Shown: piece by piece, positions 1-7,710 of the stretch
How the letters are laid out: every line of letters begins with the position of its first letter
Numbering within the stretch: the stretch's first letter is position 1
Source: Methanocalculaceae archaeon
GTDB taxonomy: Archaea; Halobacteriota; Methanomicrobia; Methanomicrobiales; Methanocorpusculaceae
DNA length: 21,624 nucleotides
Direction: 5' to 3'
Assembly: GCA_031255895.1 (NCBI GenBank)
Contig: JAIRRQ010000012.1
Location: forward strand, 1-21,624
Notes under the pieces: model-generated
What the model was told of the DNA's origin: nothing
The model's input: only the letters and a program-made list of their open reading frames with translations
Databases searched by the model: none
Program-made: the position numbers and the translations under genes

Positions 1-45
1 TTATACGCATTCATTGAAAAATCATCATGAAATAAGAGTAAGTAG

Positions 46-291
46 ATGATCATGCAAAACAAAACGAAAAATTATCAAACGATACATCCATATTACCCAG
101 GCTTAGGATTCACTGAGTCACATTTGCCCATCCATTCACCCACAATAGGAGACTCAGTGATCCTCGAACATGAATTCAATAGATTTCATAAAATGGATAT
201 CGATTTTCAAAAAGGAATTACTACCCCACACTTACCATATACTTTGCATGGCGTAGGATATCAAAAATACGATAAAACCCAAGCAAACTAA
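46..291 (+). CDS. Hypothetical protein, 81 aa, doubtful
   Basis: The reading frame opens with ATG ATC ATG and runs 81 codons to TAA. I recognise no family. The product is His/Tyr/Pro rich, with no membrane segment and no cysteine. Codon use is unremarkable, and an open frame of this length is not rare by chance in this AT-rich sequence. No clear Shine-Dalgarno precedes it; a purine stretch (aagagtaag) lies a few bases upstream. It could be a small lineage-specific gene or a remnant, as in other intergenic stretches of this window. A second in-frame ATG at 52 is an alternative start. Confidence 0.3.
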   Translation: MIMQNKTKNYQTIHPYYPGLGFTESHLPIHSPTIGDSVILEHEFNRFHKMDIDFQKGITTPHLPYTLHGVGYQKYDKTQAN

Positions 292-335
292 CCATCATCC
301 TCCCGACAGCCATGATCGAAAATTCAATCAATTCT

Positions 336-369
336 AAGAAAAAAGGGCACAGATCACATCAAAGTGATC
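336..369 (-). terminator. Hairpin plus T-run terminator-like element
   Basis: On the minus strand a perfect 6-bp stem (GATCAC at 364-369 against GTGATC at 352-357, 6-nt loop) is followed by seven unpaired bases, a short C run and then six T residues (complement of 339-344). This matches an intrinsic-terminator layout for minus-strand transcription. It sits 2 nt beyond the stop codon of the 22-codon ORF at 372-440. Archaeal termination relies mainly on the T-run; the hairpin is supporting only. Confidence 0.4.
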
Positions 370-371
370 GT

Positions 372-440
372 TCAGGTGCTGAAATGTAGGATAAGGTCCA
401 GAGGAGGTGTCATCACTGATTCGAAATATATTAACCTCAT
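372..440 (-). CDS. Candidate 22-aa microprotein with strong Shine-Dalgarno
   Basis: A minus-strand ATG at 440 is preceded by GGAGGT with a 4-nt spacer, the strongest Shine-Dalgarno I see in the window. It opens a 22-codon frame ending in TGA at 372-374. The peptide begins MRLIYFESV and is mildly hydrophobic. A hairpin followed by T6 comes directly after the stop. So ribosome site, short ORF and terminator-like element are all in order within about 115 bp. No clear TATA box was found upstream, and the sequence could be a leader peptide, an sRNA or chance. It lies about 250 bp downstream of the Hsp20-like gene on the same strand. Confidence 0.3.
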   Translation of the reverse strand: MRLIYFESVMTPPLDLILHFST

Positions 441-450
441 GTTAACCTCC

Positions 451-689
451 TAACAAAATTGAAGACAAGATTTACCAGAAATACATGATTTGTTTTCAAA
501 AATGACCATAAGATAAGATGCTAAATCTCAATAAAATGAAAATAATCCATCAAATTTTGAATAATTATCAATATTTTTTTGCAAATATTTCTGAAAAATA
601 AAAAATATCTTCTTCAAAAAAGGATTGTTTAATTAATCATTATTTTAATAATTATTTCTCAAACAATTTTTCAAACGAAAACGAACAAG
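451..689. other. AT-rich intergenic stretch, no gene seen
   Basis: This stretch is very AT rich and has no reading frame with coding character on either strand. It contains an inverted repeat (attgttt near 624 and aaacaat near 660) enclosing an AT-only core rich in taat. On the minus strand this forms the 3' flank of the Hsp20-like gene and may act in transcript ending. The direct pair ttaacctc at 431 and 442 lies just outside. Confidence 0.4.
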
Positions 690-1124
690 CTACTCATTTC
701 CAACAGGAAGGACATCTCCGGCACTTTTTTTAAAGCAGATGATCTCAAGCACACCATTGTGTAGGTGCATCTCCGTTAAGGATGGATCAATATCTGCGAC
801 TGGAATCACCGCCGAGTACTCGCGACATGCACCTGCGCTCAACTGCAGTTTCCCATCCATATACGCGATAAAGAAATCATCAGAACACTCATGTGGCAAC
901 TCAGTTTGAATAATAATCGTTTTCACATCCTCAAATACTTCCAGAGGGATTGTTTTCGGCAGAGGATTGATAGGAGTCATGTGAACAGTGTTTCCATTTA
1001 AAACAAACTTTACTCCCGTGATCGGCGAAAATTTCTCATCACCATCGCCAGAAACATGAGCAGTAATAATCTGACGAAGAATATCCATCAGATCCTTGTA
1101 GGCATCGCCCGGTGACTTCGGCAT
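690..1124 (-). CDS. Hsp20/alpha-crystallin-like small chaperone
   Basis: This is a 144-aa protein with the overall plan of divergent archaeal Hsp20-like proteins. A helical N-terminus (about residues 1-30) is followed by a beta-rich domain with a strand pattern ending in LHNGVLEIICFKK, equivalent to the GVL-type strand of alpha-crystallin domains. The usual role is ATP-independent holding of unfolded proteins. The start is ATG at 1124 with GGAAGTGAT six nt upstream. It lies 43 bp after cdc48 on the same strand, so the two are probably co-transcribed, giving a chaperone next to an unfoldase. The N-terminal half and beta domain are poorly conserved, so the family call is moderate; a CS/p23-like fold is the main alternative. 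Confidence 0.65.
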   Translation of the reverse strand: MPKSPGDAYKDLMDILRQIITAHVSGDGDEKFSPITGVKFVLNGNTVHMTPINPLPKTIPLEVFEDVKTIIIQTELPHECSDDFFIAYMDGKLQLSAGACREYSAVIPVADIDPSLTEMHLHNGVLEIICFKKSAGDVLPVGNE

Positions 1125-1167
1125 ATTTATATCACTTCCAAAACCTGAGGGGACAGATGTCTCACTC

Positions 1168-3615
1168 TCAGCATTCTATGCTCTTAGTTATCTCATTGAT
1201 TGCGCTAAAGTCTTTCTGATGACACATCAGAAGTCTATCAAGTTTTGCAATTGTCTCCTTCATTTCTGCATCATCATCAATCTTGTATTCAACCATCTTC
1301 AACACGGTCATGGCCCTGTCCAATACGTGACGTTCTCCCTCGTTGAACCGATACGGCCATGAATCGCGTTCCGCAGTACGACGGCCTTCTTTGTCAAGCG
1401 ATGGGAGGACGCGCCCCAACGCTTCCTCAAAGTGTCGCTTATAAATTTTCACGGAGCCTACAACAAGTTTGATCTCTTCCACCTCACGACCTGCCATAGC
1501 CTTCACAAACTCGCGGATTGCAACCATCTTTGCCTCGCGAACGAGGGCTTCAATGTCTGCACCCACGAACCCATCTGTCTCGATAACTAGATCATCCACG
1601 TTCAAATCCTCTGCGAACATATCTGCAACACCTTTGAGGTAAACCTCAAAAATCTGTTTTCTACCCACTTCATCAGGAGGTGGCACAAAAATATGCTGTT
1701 CAAGCCTCCCGGGACGGAGCAAGGCAGGATCGATCATATCAGGACGATTTGTCGCACCGATCACCACCACGTTTTTCAATTCCTCCAAACCGTCAAGCTC
1801 GGTCAGAAACTGACTAACCACACTCTCGGTTACATGAGACGCCGCCCCATAACATCCTCTCCGTGGAACGATCGAATCGATCTCATCGAAAAAGATGATA
1901 GACGGCGACGCAAGTCGCGCCTTGCGAAAAATTTCTCGCACGCCTTTCTCGGACTCCCCAACCCACTTTGACATCAGCTCAGGACCCTTAATCGCAATAA
2001 AATTGCACTCAGACTCATTTGCGACCGCTTTTGCAAGCAATGTCTTACCAGTGCCAGGTGGACCAAACATCAGGAATCCTTTCGGAGACTTGGTTGCAAA
2101 TTGCTTGTACACATCCACATACTTCAGCGGCCATTCAACTGCCTGTTGAAGTTCCTCTTTCACGTAATCAAGTCCGCCGACATCCGACCAGTGAATATCC
2201 GGCACTTCGACAAGAACTTCACGCATCGCAGAGGGTTGTACCATCTTCAATGCCGCATCAAAGTCCCCAGTGGTAATATTCAGATCTTCAAGTTTTTCCT
2301 TCGATATGATCTCATCTGGGTTCATACTCGGGAATTCACGGCGCAATGCATGCATTGCAGCTTCTTTAACCACGAGAGCAAGATCAGCGCCCACAAATCC
2401 GTGTGTTGTATTTGCGTACTTGTTCAGATCAACATTTTCGGCTAGGGGAGCGTTACGGGAGTGAATCTGAAGAATATCCTTTCTCCCCTCTCTGTCAGGC
2501 ACACCGATCTCGATCTCACGATCGAACCGGCCCCCCCGACGAAGAGCAGGATCAATTGCATCCGGAATATTGGTTGCCGCAATCACGATAACCTTGCCAC
2601 GGCTCTTTAAACCGTCCATTAAAGAAAGTAACTGAGCCACAACACGACGCTCCATTTCACCCTTCGATTCCTCACGTTTCGGGGCGATGGAATCAATCTC
2701 ATCAATGAAGATGATTGCTGGTGCATTTTCTTCTGCCTTCTGAAAAATTTCACGGAGTTTTTCTTCGGAATCACCGTAATACTTCGATACGATTTCAGGT
2801 CCAGAAATTGTGTCAAAATATGCTCCAGCCTCGTTTGCAACCGCACGAGCAATCAATGTCTTGCCAGTTCCAGGCGGGCCGTAGAGAAGAACCCCTTTTG
2901 GCGGATCGATGCCGAGTTTTTCAAACACTTCGGGGTGACGAAGCGGATACTCAATCATCTCTCGAACCTGCGAAAGTTCGCGCCCTAGGCCACCGATATC
3001 CTCATAATGAATGTTCCCTGCCGACTTTCCTTTTGGTGCATTTTCACCTTTATAGACTGAGTCTTTGTAGTGGACAGCAGTCTGCGATCCGATAATAGCA
3101 ATGTCACCGGGAGAGACGTCAGATATCACGAATGCATAGTATTCGGTGCTGTAACTGGAAAAACGTCCCCATCCAGAAAAAAACGGATCCTCATTCCGCG
3201 TCTGAATTGTGAGCGGTATCTGAATGATCTGACCCTTAGCAATAGGCTTTCCGACGTACTGTTGCATGATGAACTGTTCCAGTTGGCGACTATCGAGTTT
3301 GATGCTCTGGGCTGCTGGTTGAATTGTGATCTTGAATGCAGTCTGCGGATCTGTTTTTTCAACCATGATTGTGTCGCCGATGCCAGCTCCTGCTGCCCTA
3401 CGAGTATCACCATCTATCGCAATGTTGCCAGAACCTGAAATGATAGACCGCATAACTTTTGCGACACCAGTGCGCTTGCCAGTGATCTTGACGAAATCGC
3501 CGGAGTCAACACCCAATTTGGTCATGACGTCGCTATTGATTCTTGCGTATCCACGCCCAACATCACCACTGTCTGCCTCCTGTACAATTAATGGAAGAAT
3601 AATTGAATCAGTCAT
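1168..3615 (-). CDS. CDC48/VAT-type AAA+ ATPase (p97 homologue)
   Basis: This is an 815-aa unfoldase of the CDC48/VCP/VAT family, which works as a hexamer to extract and unfold proteins, commonly for the archaeal proteasome. The N-domain spans about residues 1-190 (double-psi barrel plus four-stranded barrel). D1 has Walker A GPPGTGKT at 246-253, Walker B IIFIDEID near 301-308, and an arginine-finger segment [10 protein letters not shown]2 has Walker A GPPGTGKT at 518-525, Walker B IIFFDEID near 573-580, and LRPGRLEQ. All key residues are present. After the usual end (about residue 745) there is an extra helical tail of about 65 residues instead of a short acidic peptide. The start ATG at 3615 has GGTGAT six nt upstream. 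It leads a two-gene operon with the Hsp20-like gene. Confidence 0.96.
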   Translation of the reverse strand: MTDSIILPLIVQEADSGDVGRGYARINSDVMTKLGVDSGDFVKITGKRTGVAKVMRSIISGSGNIAIDGDTRRAAGAGIGDTIMVEKTDPQTAFKITIQPAAQSIKLDSRQLEQFIMQQYVGKPIAKGQIIQIPLTIQTRNEDPFFSGWGRFSSYSTEYYAFVISDVSPGDIAIIGSQTAVHYKDSVYKGENAPKGKSAGNIHYEDIGGLGRELSQVREMIEYPLRHPEVFEKLGIDPPKGVLLYGPPGTGKTLIARAVANEAGAYFDTISGPEIVSKYYGDSEEKLREIFQKAEENAPAIIFIDEIDSIAPKREESKGEMERRVVAQLLSLMDGLKSRGKVIVIAATNIPDAIDPALRRGGRFDREIEIGVPDREGRKDILQIHSRNAPLAENVDLNKYANTTHGFVGADLALVVKEAAMHALRREFPSMNPDEIISKEKLEDLNITTGDFDAALKMVQPSAMREVLVEVPDIHWSDVGGLDYVKEELQQAVEWPLKYVDVYKQFATKSPKGFLMFGPPGTGKTLLAKAVANESECNFIAIKGPELMSKWVGESEKGVREIFRKARLASPSIIFFDEIDSIVPRRGCYGAASHVTESVVSQFLTELDGLEELKNVVVIGATNRPDMIDPALLRPGRLEQHIFVPPPDEVGRKQIFEVYLKGVADMFAEDLNVDDLVIETDGFVGADIEALVREAKMVAIREFVKAMAGREVEEIKLVVGSVKIYKRHFEEALGRVLPSLDKEGRRTAERDSWPYRFNEGERHVLDRAMTVLKMVEYKIDDDAEMKETIAKLDRLLMCHQKDFSAINEITKSIEC

Positions 3616-3663
3616 GAATATATCACCAGTAATTTTTTGCTTACTCTACGTAAGGATTATGTT

Positions 3664-3672
3664 ATATTTAAA
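3664..3672 (-). promoter_or_regulatory. TATA box for cdc48 operon
   Basis: On the minus strand the sequence TTTAAATAT is a good archaeal TATA box (box A). Its centre lies about 52 bp before the cdc48 ATG, which puts transcription start near 3642 and leaves a short leader of roughly 25-30 nt holding the GGTGAT ribosome site at 3622-3627. Confidence 0.55.
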
Positions 3673-3731
3673 TTATGCGTGTTGGCGAAAAAATGCAGCA
3701 ATTGAAAAGAGATTTATAGAACCACAATTCA

Positions 3732-4310
3732 CTAAAACACAGGGCGCGCAGGATTACAAGTAATGAATCCATTTTCGGTAACAATCCAATCCATTTTACG
3801 ATCGAATGGACAAGTAGGAATCACAGGCACCTCCTGACACGCGTACGCGAGACCGATACGAGGAATGTCCGGGTAAGTTTCAAAAAACCTGTCATAGTAT
3901 CCAGCCCCATAACCGAGTCTGTTTCCACTCCGATCAAACCCAATCAGAGGTAAGAGAGCGATTTCGATCGTCTCAGCAGAAGCTGAGATCTCAGCAAAAA
4001 GCGGTTCGGGAACACAAAATGATCCTGGTTCAAGATCTTCAACACGTCTCAGATGCGAAAGCCGGAGAGTTTTCGTATTGGTCTGGATGATTGGGACGAT
4101 GACACTTTTTCCCTCCTCCAGAAGATTGTTGATAATGACAAACGACTCAACTTCCGAGTCTTTCGAGACATAAGTAAAGATCGTTTGATATGGTTGGAGA
4201 AATTTTCTAAGGTGTACTGTGATGTGATAGTCTTTTTCGCGGCGTTCTTCGATGGACAAAGCGTCACGAACAGATTTAAGTTGGTTCCGTATCCCGATTT
4301 TGTCAGGCAT
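3732..4310 (-). CDS. 5-formyltetrahydrofolate cyclo-ligase family protein
   Basis: This 192-aa protein belongs to the family that converts 5-formyl-tetrahydrofolate (or a pterin analogue) to the methenyl form using ATP. The diagnostic C-terminal motif is RLGYGAGYYDRF at residues 131-142, preceded by LLPLIGFD. The N-terminus shows the typical helix with R-x-x-L and a later ERR segment. I start at ATG 4310 because the family begins about ten residues before that helix. The frame stays open upstream to 4508, but that part encodes a hydrophobic stretch unlike the family; ATG 4325 is a second option. An ATATTTAT box near 4337-4344 would give a nearly leaderless transcript. In a methanogen the physiological substrate may be a folate or a methanopterin derivative. 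Confidence 0.88.
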   Translation of the reverse strand: MPDKIGIRNQLKSVRDALSIEERREKDYHITVHLRKFLQPYQTIFTYVSKDSEVESFVIINNLLEEGKSVIVPIIQTNTKTLRLSHLRRVEDLEPGSFCVPEPLFAEISASAETIEIALLPLIGFDRSGNRLGYGAGYYDRFFETYPDIPRIGLAYACQEVPVIPTCPFDRKMDWIVTENGFITCNPARPVF

Positions 4311-4538
4311 AGATAAATGATTCATCCAGAAAATGATAAATATTCGGATGAGGATGAGAGAACTCTGAGACTCATAAAAGAGGATTTGTAGATAGATAGT
4401 ATGTATTTCTGAATTTGTCCGAATACGGGATAAATCTTTTTTTATAGGAGACAATACCTTCAAGGTGCAAAATTTTGCATACCATAACGGTTGAAAATAA
4501 TCGCTCACTGATCAAGGAAAAATTTTTGAGAATCAGCA

Positions 4539-4766
4539 TCAGTTGAGTTGATCCATCATTATCGACGATACGGTTAAGTTCTCCCGCTTAGCAGTACTTG
4601 CATAGGCCACATAGGCGTCGGCAAAATCATGCTCGCTCACGAGATATATCTATTCTCCAACACTGTTGGTAATCGACGAATTACGTAGATCATCAACACC
4701 CATATCCCCGATCACAGTGACAGATGATGCGTCTGCGGTTGCATTCTGAGTAGGCGTAATTGACAT
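4539..4766 (-). pseudogene. 75-codon ORF interrupted by one in-frame TAG
   Basis: From ATG at 4766 the frame reads 38 codons to TAG (4650-4652), then stays open for 36 more codons to TGA (4539-4541). Both halves have coding-like composition (GCC, GTG, GAG, CGG codons) and sit in much more AT-rich flanks. Restoring TAG to CAG (Gln) would give a 75-aa acidic protein starting MSITPTQNATADASS. A good TATA box (TTTATAAC) lies about 20 bp upstream. I do not recognise the family. The simplest reading is a recent nonsense mutation in a small gene. Pyrrolysine is the alternative, but nearby broken ORFs use TAA and TGA, so decay is preferred. Confidence 0.5.
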
Positions 4767-4781
4767 ATATGCAACAAACAG

Positions 4782-4789
4782 TTATAAAT
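4782..4789 (-). promoter_or_regulatory. TATA box before the split ORF
   Basis: The minus strand reads AAATTTATAACTG, with the TTTATAA core about 20 bp before ATG 4766. The spacing suggests a leaderless or very short-leader transcript. The same AT-rich 70-bp gap also faces the broken plus-strand ORF at 4837. Confidence 0.4.
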
Positions 4790-4836
4790 TTAAAATAAAA
4801 TTTTTTAATATTAATAATAAATTTAAACAAAACATA

Positions 4837-5028
4837 ATGAATCCCAACATCCAGGATCTCACAACAGATAACGAGGCACTGGTGAAATATCTACCTTAAC
4901 CAATCTTATCAAAAATTCTGCCTGTAACAAAGGAAAGCATACCTGAAAAGGATACAATTCCAAAAAATTCAGCTCATCGGAATTATAAAAAGCGGCAATT
5001 GATGAAGAAATCAGAATCAAACTTATGA
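4837..5028 (+). pseudogene. Short ORF interrupted by one in-frame TAA
   Basis: ATG at 4837 opens 20 codons (MNPNIQDLTTDNEALVKYLP) ending in TAA at 4897-4899. The same frame then continues open for 42 more codons to TGA at 5026-5028, ending in a lysine-rich tail (NYKKRQLMKKSE). The first 20 codons look coding. The family is not recognised. No Shine-Dalgarno is present and the region is AT rich. It is probably a decayed or truncated gene, lying divergently from the split ORF at 4539-4766 and just upstream of the UPF0058 gene. Confidence 0.35.
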
Positions 5029-5108
5029 TTCCGAAAATACTAGGTGCAGAGGCGGAAATCGTAATGGGAAAATGATTATGGTGATATACCTCTTAACTTA
5101 ATAGAACA

Positions 5109-5399
5109 ATGCATAAGGAAGAACTCATCGAACTGCACCAGATATTTTATAATATTAAGAGGCATTTTGAATCGATTAATCCGGATCTGAAATTCCCGCA
5201 GTACACGGCCCTGAAGATCCAACCGGATCAGATAAACCGCAGCAAACTTGAGCACAAATACGCAATATTCATCCTTAACTCTGAACTTGCTGCGTCCATG
5301 AAAGAATTTGAAACAATTTCTTCCCGCGGCATTCCAACACGTATGAAAGAGCTTGCGGAAAAAACACTCAAAGAAATGGAATCGGAACGTGAACACTAA
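5109..5399 (+). CDS. UPF0058 family protein
   Basis: This is a 96-aa all-helical protein of the archaeal UPF0058 family, whose function is unknown. It opens with MHKEELIELHQIF, followed by HFES and FPQYTALKIQP. In the second half it carries a conserved HKYAIFIL segment and ends in an acidic/basic amphipathic helix. Full family length. The only GGTGAT upstream is over 20 nt from the ATG, too far for a ribosome site, so the transcript may be leaderless. The gene converges on the MptN-like gene with 6 bp between the stop codons. Confidence 0.85.
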   Translation: MHKEELIELHQIFYNIKRHFESINPDLKFPQYTALKIQPDQINRSKLEHKYAIFILNSELAASMKEFETISSRGIPTRMKELAEKTLKEMESEREH

Positions 5400-5405
5400 A
5401 AAATA

Positions 5406-6209
5406 TTATTTTCTTCCATCCATATCCTGCTCTATTAGATACTCTGCCAAAAGCCGAGGAATAGGAGCAGTCATACAGTGCCAGTTCGGTGTTCCGTTGA
5501 CCTCAAGAACCGTGTAACCTCCGTCCACCAGAGGTAGAAGATCCACTCCGCAGTAGTCGATATCAACCACCATCGCGGCAGATTCTGCGACAGCACGCAT
5601 ATCCGGAGAAATGTCAACGGCGCAACCATAGCCGCCTTGATGGATATTGTGGGTGAGATGAGCAGACTGTCGTTTGATTGCACCGACTGCTTTGTTTCCG
5701 ATGACAAAGATGCGGTAGTCGCGATCGTTTTCGATATACTCCTGTACATAATACGGTGCGGTTTCGGTAACCATATCGAGTGAATCGAACAGATAGATGC
5801 CGTTACCATCAAATCCATAGATCGGTTTGTACACGGCGCGCCCATCATGATCAGCGAGGAAATTTGCGACAATCATTTTGTCGTTCGTAAAACAGGTATC
5901 TGGACTCGGTACTCCTGCGTGGATCAATTTTGCAGTGGTTATAACTTTGCTTGCGCAGGTGGTGATTGCATCCAATGAATTTATCACATGGTTGCGGAGT
6001 TCCAAAGCCTTGAGAAGTTCGAACTGAACACCATCCTGAAGAATCCCACAAACCCATATTGTTTCTCCTTCAACCGAGAGATGAAAGGGATTAACGGTGG
6101 CAAGATCAAGAACAGAGAAAGAAACTCCCATCCTCCGCAGCTCGTTCATTACCATGCCGGTCGAGTTATCACCAGACGTGTCAGTAGGTTTAGGAATAAT
6201 GTGAATCAT
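5406..6209 (-). CDS. RimK/MptN-type alpha-L-glutamate ligase (ATP-grasp)
   Basis: This 267-aa ATP-grasp ligase adds glutamate to a carboxylate acceptor. Characterised archaeal relatives are MptN (tetrahydromethanopterin to sarcinapterin) and CofF (F420 tail); which acceptor applies here cannot be read from sequence. An N-terminal pre-ATP-grasp domain (about 1-85) is followed by AVYKPIYGFDGNGI (125-138), VQEYIENDRDYRIF (155-168) and GAIKRQ (176-181). The metal/ATP site VLEVNGTPNW lies at 234-243. I chose ATG 6209 because the first beta strand (MIHIIP) begins there. ATG 6272 with GAGAG upstream would add 21 residues with no family match and is a real alternative. It is transcribed divergently from pyrB. 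Confidence 0.8.
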   Translation of the reverse strand: MIHIIPKPTDTSGDNSTGMVMNELRRMGVSFSVLDLATVNPFHLSVEGETIWVCGILQDGVQFELLKALELRNHVINSLDAITTCASKVITTAKLIHAGVPSPDTCFTNDKMIVANFLADHDGRAVYKPIYGFDGNGIYLFDSLDMVTETAPYYVQEYIENDRDYRIFVIGNKAVGAIKRQSAHLTHNIHQGGYGCAVDISPDMRAVAESAAMVVDIDYCGVDLLPLVDGGYTVLEVNGTPNWHCMTAPIPRLLAEYLIEQDMDGRK

Positions 6210-6290
6210 TGTCCGTTTTGTACGCAGGGAGAGAATAATAAGAATATCTTTTGAGCACTCGAGAACAGGCATTATTTATCTCTCGTCAGG

Positions 6291-6307
6291 CATATACAGA
6301 TATATTA
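6291..6307 (+). promoter_or_regulatory. TATA region of pyrBI, shared with divergent ligase gene
   Basis: Two TATA-like elements, catataca (6291-6298) and atatatta (6300-6307), lie 20-35 bp before the pyrB ATG, giving a leaderless or near-leaderless pyrB transcript. The second element is nearly symmetrical and may also serve the minus-strand ligase gene, whose longer start would lie about 30 bp away. Confidence 0.45.
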
Positions 6308-6324
6308 GAGTTGGTCGATCGCAT

Positions 6325-7239
6325 ATGACACATGATCAAAAAAATATCTTGTCTGTACGGGACATGAACCGTGAAGAGATAGATACGCTCCTCACAGCTG
6401 CAGAAAAATTTGATCAAAATGAATGCACGGGGCATGAACTCGACAACAAAATTCTTGCGATGCTTTTTTTTGAACCAAGTACCAGAACCAGAATGTCCTT
6501 TTCGTCAGCAATGATGAGACTTGGAGGGAAGGTTCTGAACCTTGGAAGCGTGGAGGCATCATCTATTGCGAAAGGAGAAACACTCTCTGATACCATTCGT
6601 GTGATTTCGGGATATGTGGATGCAATTGTACTCAGGCATCCAAAAGAGGGAGCCGCCAGACTTGCAAATGAGGTTGCAAGTGTACCTGTAATTAACGGTG
6701 GTGACGGGACTGGACAACATCCATCGCAGACACTGCTAGATTTGTTTACGATTCGCAAATCGATGCGAATCGAAAATATTGATGTGGGCTTACAAGGCGA
6801 TCTCCGCTACGGCAGAACAGTACATTCACTTGCAGATGCTTTGACGAAGTACAACAATATTCGACTGCACACGATCGCTCCGGAAGGATTGGATCTACCT
6901 AATCACCTGAAACAGGATCTCACAGATTCTGGAACAGAAATTATCATGCATGAAAATATAGAGGATACAATCTCCGAACTTGACGTGCTGTATGTAACAC
7001 GATTGCAGCGGGAGCGATTTCCAGATCCGACAGCATTCGCAAGCTTTGCGACGACATACAGGATAACACCTGAACTGTTGGAACGGGCAAAACCATCAAT
7101 GATTGTGCTTCACCCGCTACCACGGGTAGATGAAATTGATCCTGCGGTGGACAGGTTACCGTGCGCAAAGTACTTCCAGCAGGCACATTATGGAATTCCA
7201 GTACGAATGGCGATGCTAAACGAGGTAATGAATCCATGA
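6325..7239 (+). CDS. pyrB: Aspartate carbamoyltransferase, catalytic subunit
   Basis: PyrB makes N-carbamoyl-aspartate from carbamoyl phosphate and aspartate, the committed step of pyrimidine synthesis. The 304-aa length is typical. The carbamoyl-phosphate motif FFEPSTRTRMSF is at 48-59. The 80s-loop lysine is in AKGET (82-86), GQHPSQ is at 130-135, and the aspartate-binding HPLPR is at 263-267, followed by QAHYGIPVRMA. Every active-site motif is intact. The stop overlaps the pyrI start by 4 bp (ATGA), so the holoenzyme subunits are translationally coupled. No ribosome site precedes the ATG, consistent with a leaderless message from the boxes just upstream. Confidence 0.97.
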   Translation: MTHDQKNILSVRDMNREEIDTLLTAAEKFDQNECTGHELDNKILAMLFFEPSTRTRMSFSSAMMRLGGKVLNLGSVEASSIAKGETLSDTIRVISGYVDAIVLRHPKEGAARLANEVASVPVINGGDGTGQHPSQTLLDLFTIRKSMRIENIDVGLQGDLRYGRTVHSLADALTKYNNIRLHTIAPEGLDLPNHLKQDLTDSGTEIIMHENIEDTISELDVLYVTRLQRERFPDPTAFASFATTYRITPELLERAKPSMIVLHPLPRVDEIDPAVDRLPCAKYFQQAHYGIPVRMAMLNEVMNP

Positions 7240-7703
7240 AGTTGACGGTTTCGGAAGGAATTGTGATCTCACCCATCAAAAACGGCACGGTGATCGATCA
7301 TATCACGCCTGGCGAAGGGTTGACAGTGATCCGTATTCTTGGCATTCAGGACGGGACAAACGTGACATTCACGGTTGCAACGAACGTTGCGAGTAGTCAA
7401 GGAGGTAGAAAGGATCTGGTGAAGATCGAAAACCGCGAACTAGTGAAATCTGAAGTGGACAAGATTGCTCTCATTGCACCTGACGCAAAGATCAGTATTA
7501 TCAGAAACTTCAATGTGGTTGCCAAAAAATCGGTTGAAATTCCGTCTGATATCCTAGGTGTTATTAAGTGCCCGAACCCAAACTGTATTACCAATACAAA
7601 AGAACCTGCAGAAAGCAGATTTACGATTCATTCACGAGGATTTCGCTGTCGTTACTGCGACACGATCATCTCCCGCGAGATGGACGTAGGGGATTACATC
7701 TAA
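7236..7703 (+). CDS. pyrI: Aspartate carbamoyltransferase, regulatory subunit
   Basis: PyrI binds nucleotide effectors and holds the catalytic trimers together. This is 155 aa, the family's usual length. The N-terminal effector domain (about 1-100) starts with VSEGIVISPIKNGTVIDHI, containing the conserved GTVIDHI. The C-terminal zinc domain has cysteines 112, 117, 138 and 141 in a C-x4-C ... C-x2-C arrangement (KCPNPNC, CRYC). The start was set at 7236 because it gives the ATGA overlap with pyrB and the proper N-terminus; the frame is open farther upstream inside pyrB. It converges on the MutY-like gene with only 7 bp between them. Confidence 0.97.
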   Translation: MKLTVSEGIVISPIKNGTVIDHITPGEGLTVIRILGIQDGTNVTFTVATNVASSQGGRKDLVKIENRELVKSEVDKIALIAPDAKISIIRNFNVVAKKSVEIPSDILGVIKCPNPNCITNTKEPAESRFTIHSRGFRCRYCDTIISREMDVGDYI

Positions 7704-7710
7704 TCTCTTT

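Noticed and set aside
1693-3438. Several plus-strand open frames across cdc48
   Set aside because: They are mirror frames of a fully motif-supported CDC48 gene.
4311-4508. Longer N-terminus of the cyclo-ligase
   Set aside because: The added 66 residues are hydrophobic and unlike the family, and the sequence is AT rich.
4650-4652. Pyrrolysine decoding of the in-frame TAG
   Set aside because: Other broken frames nearby carry TAA and TGA, no PYLIS-like element or methylamine gene is visible, and the order does not normally use pyrrolysine. Ordinary decay is simpler.
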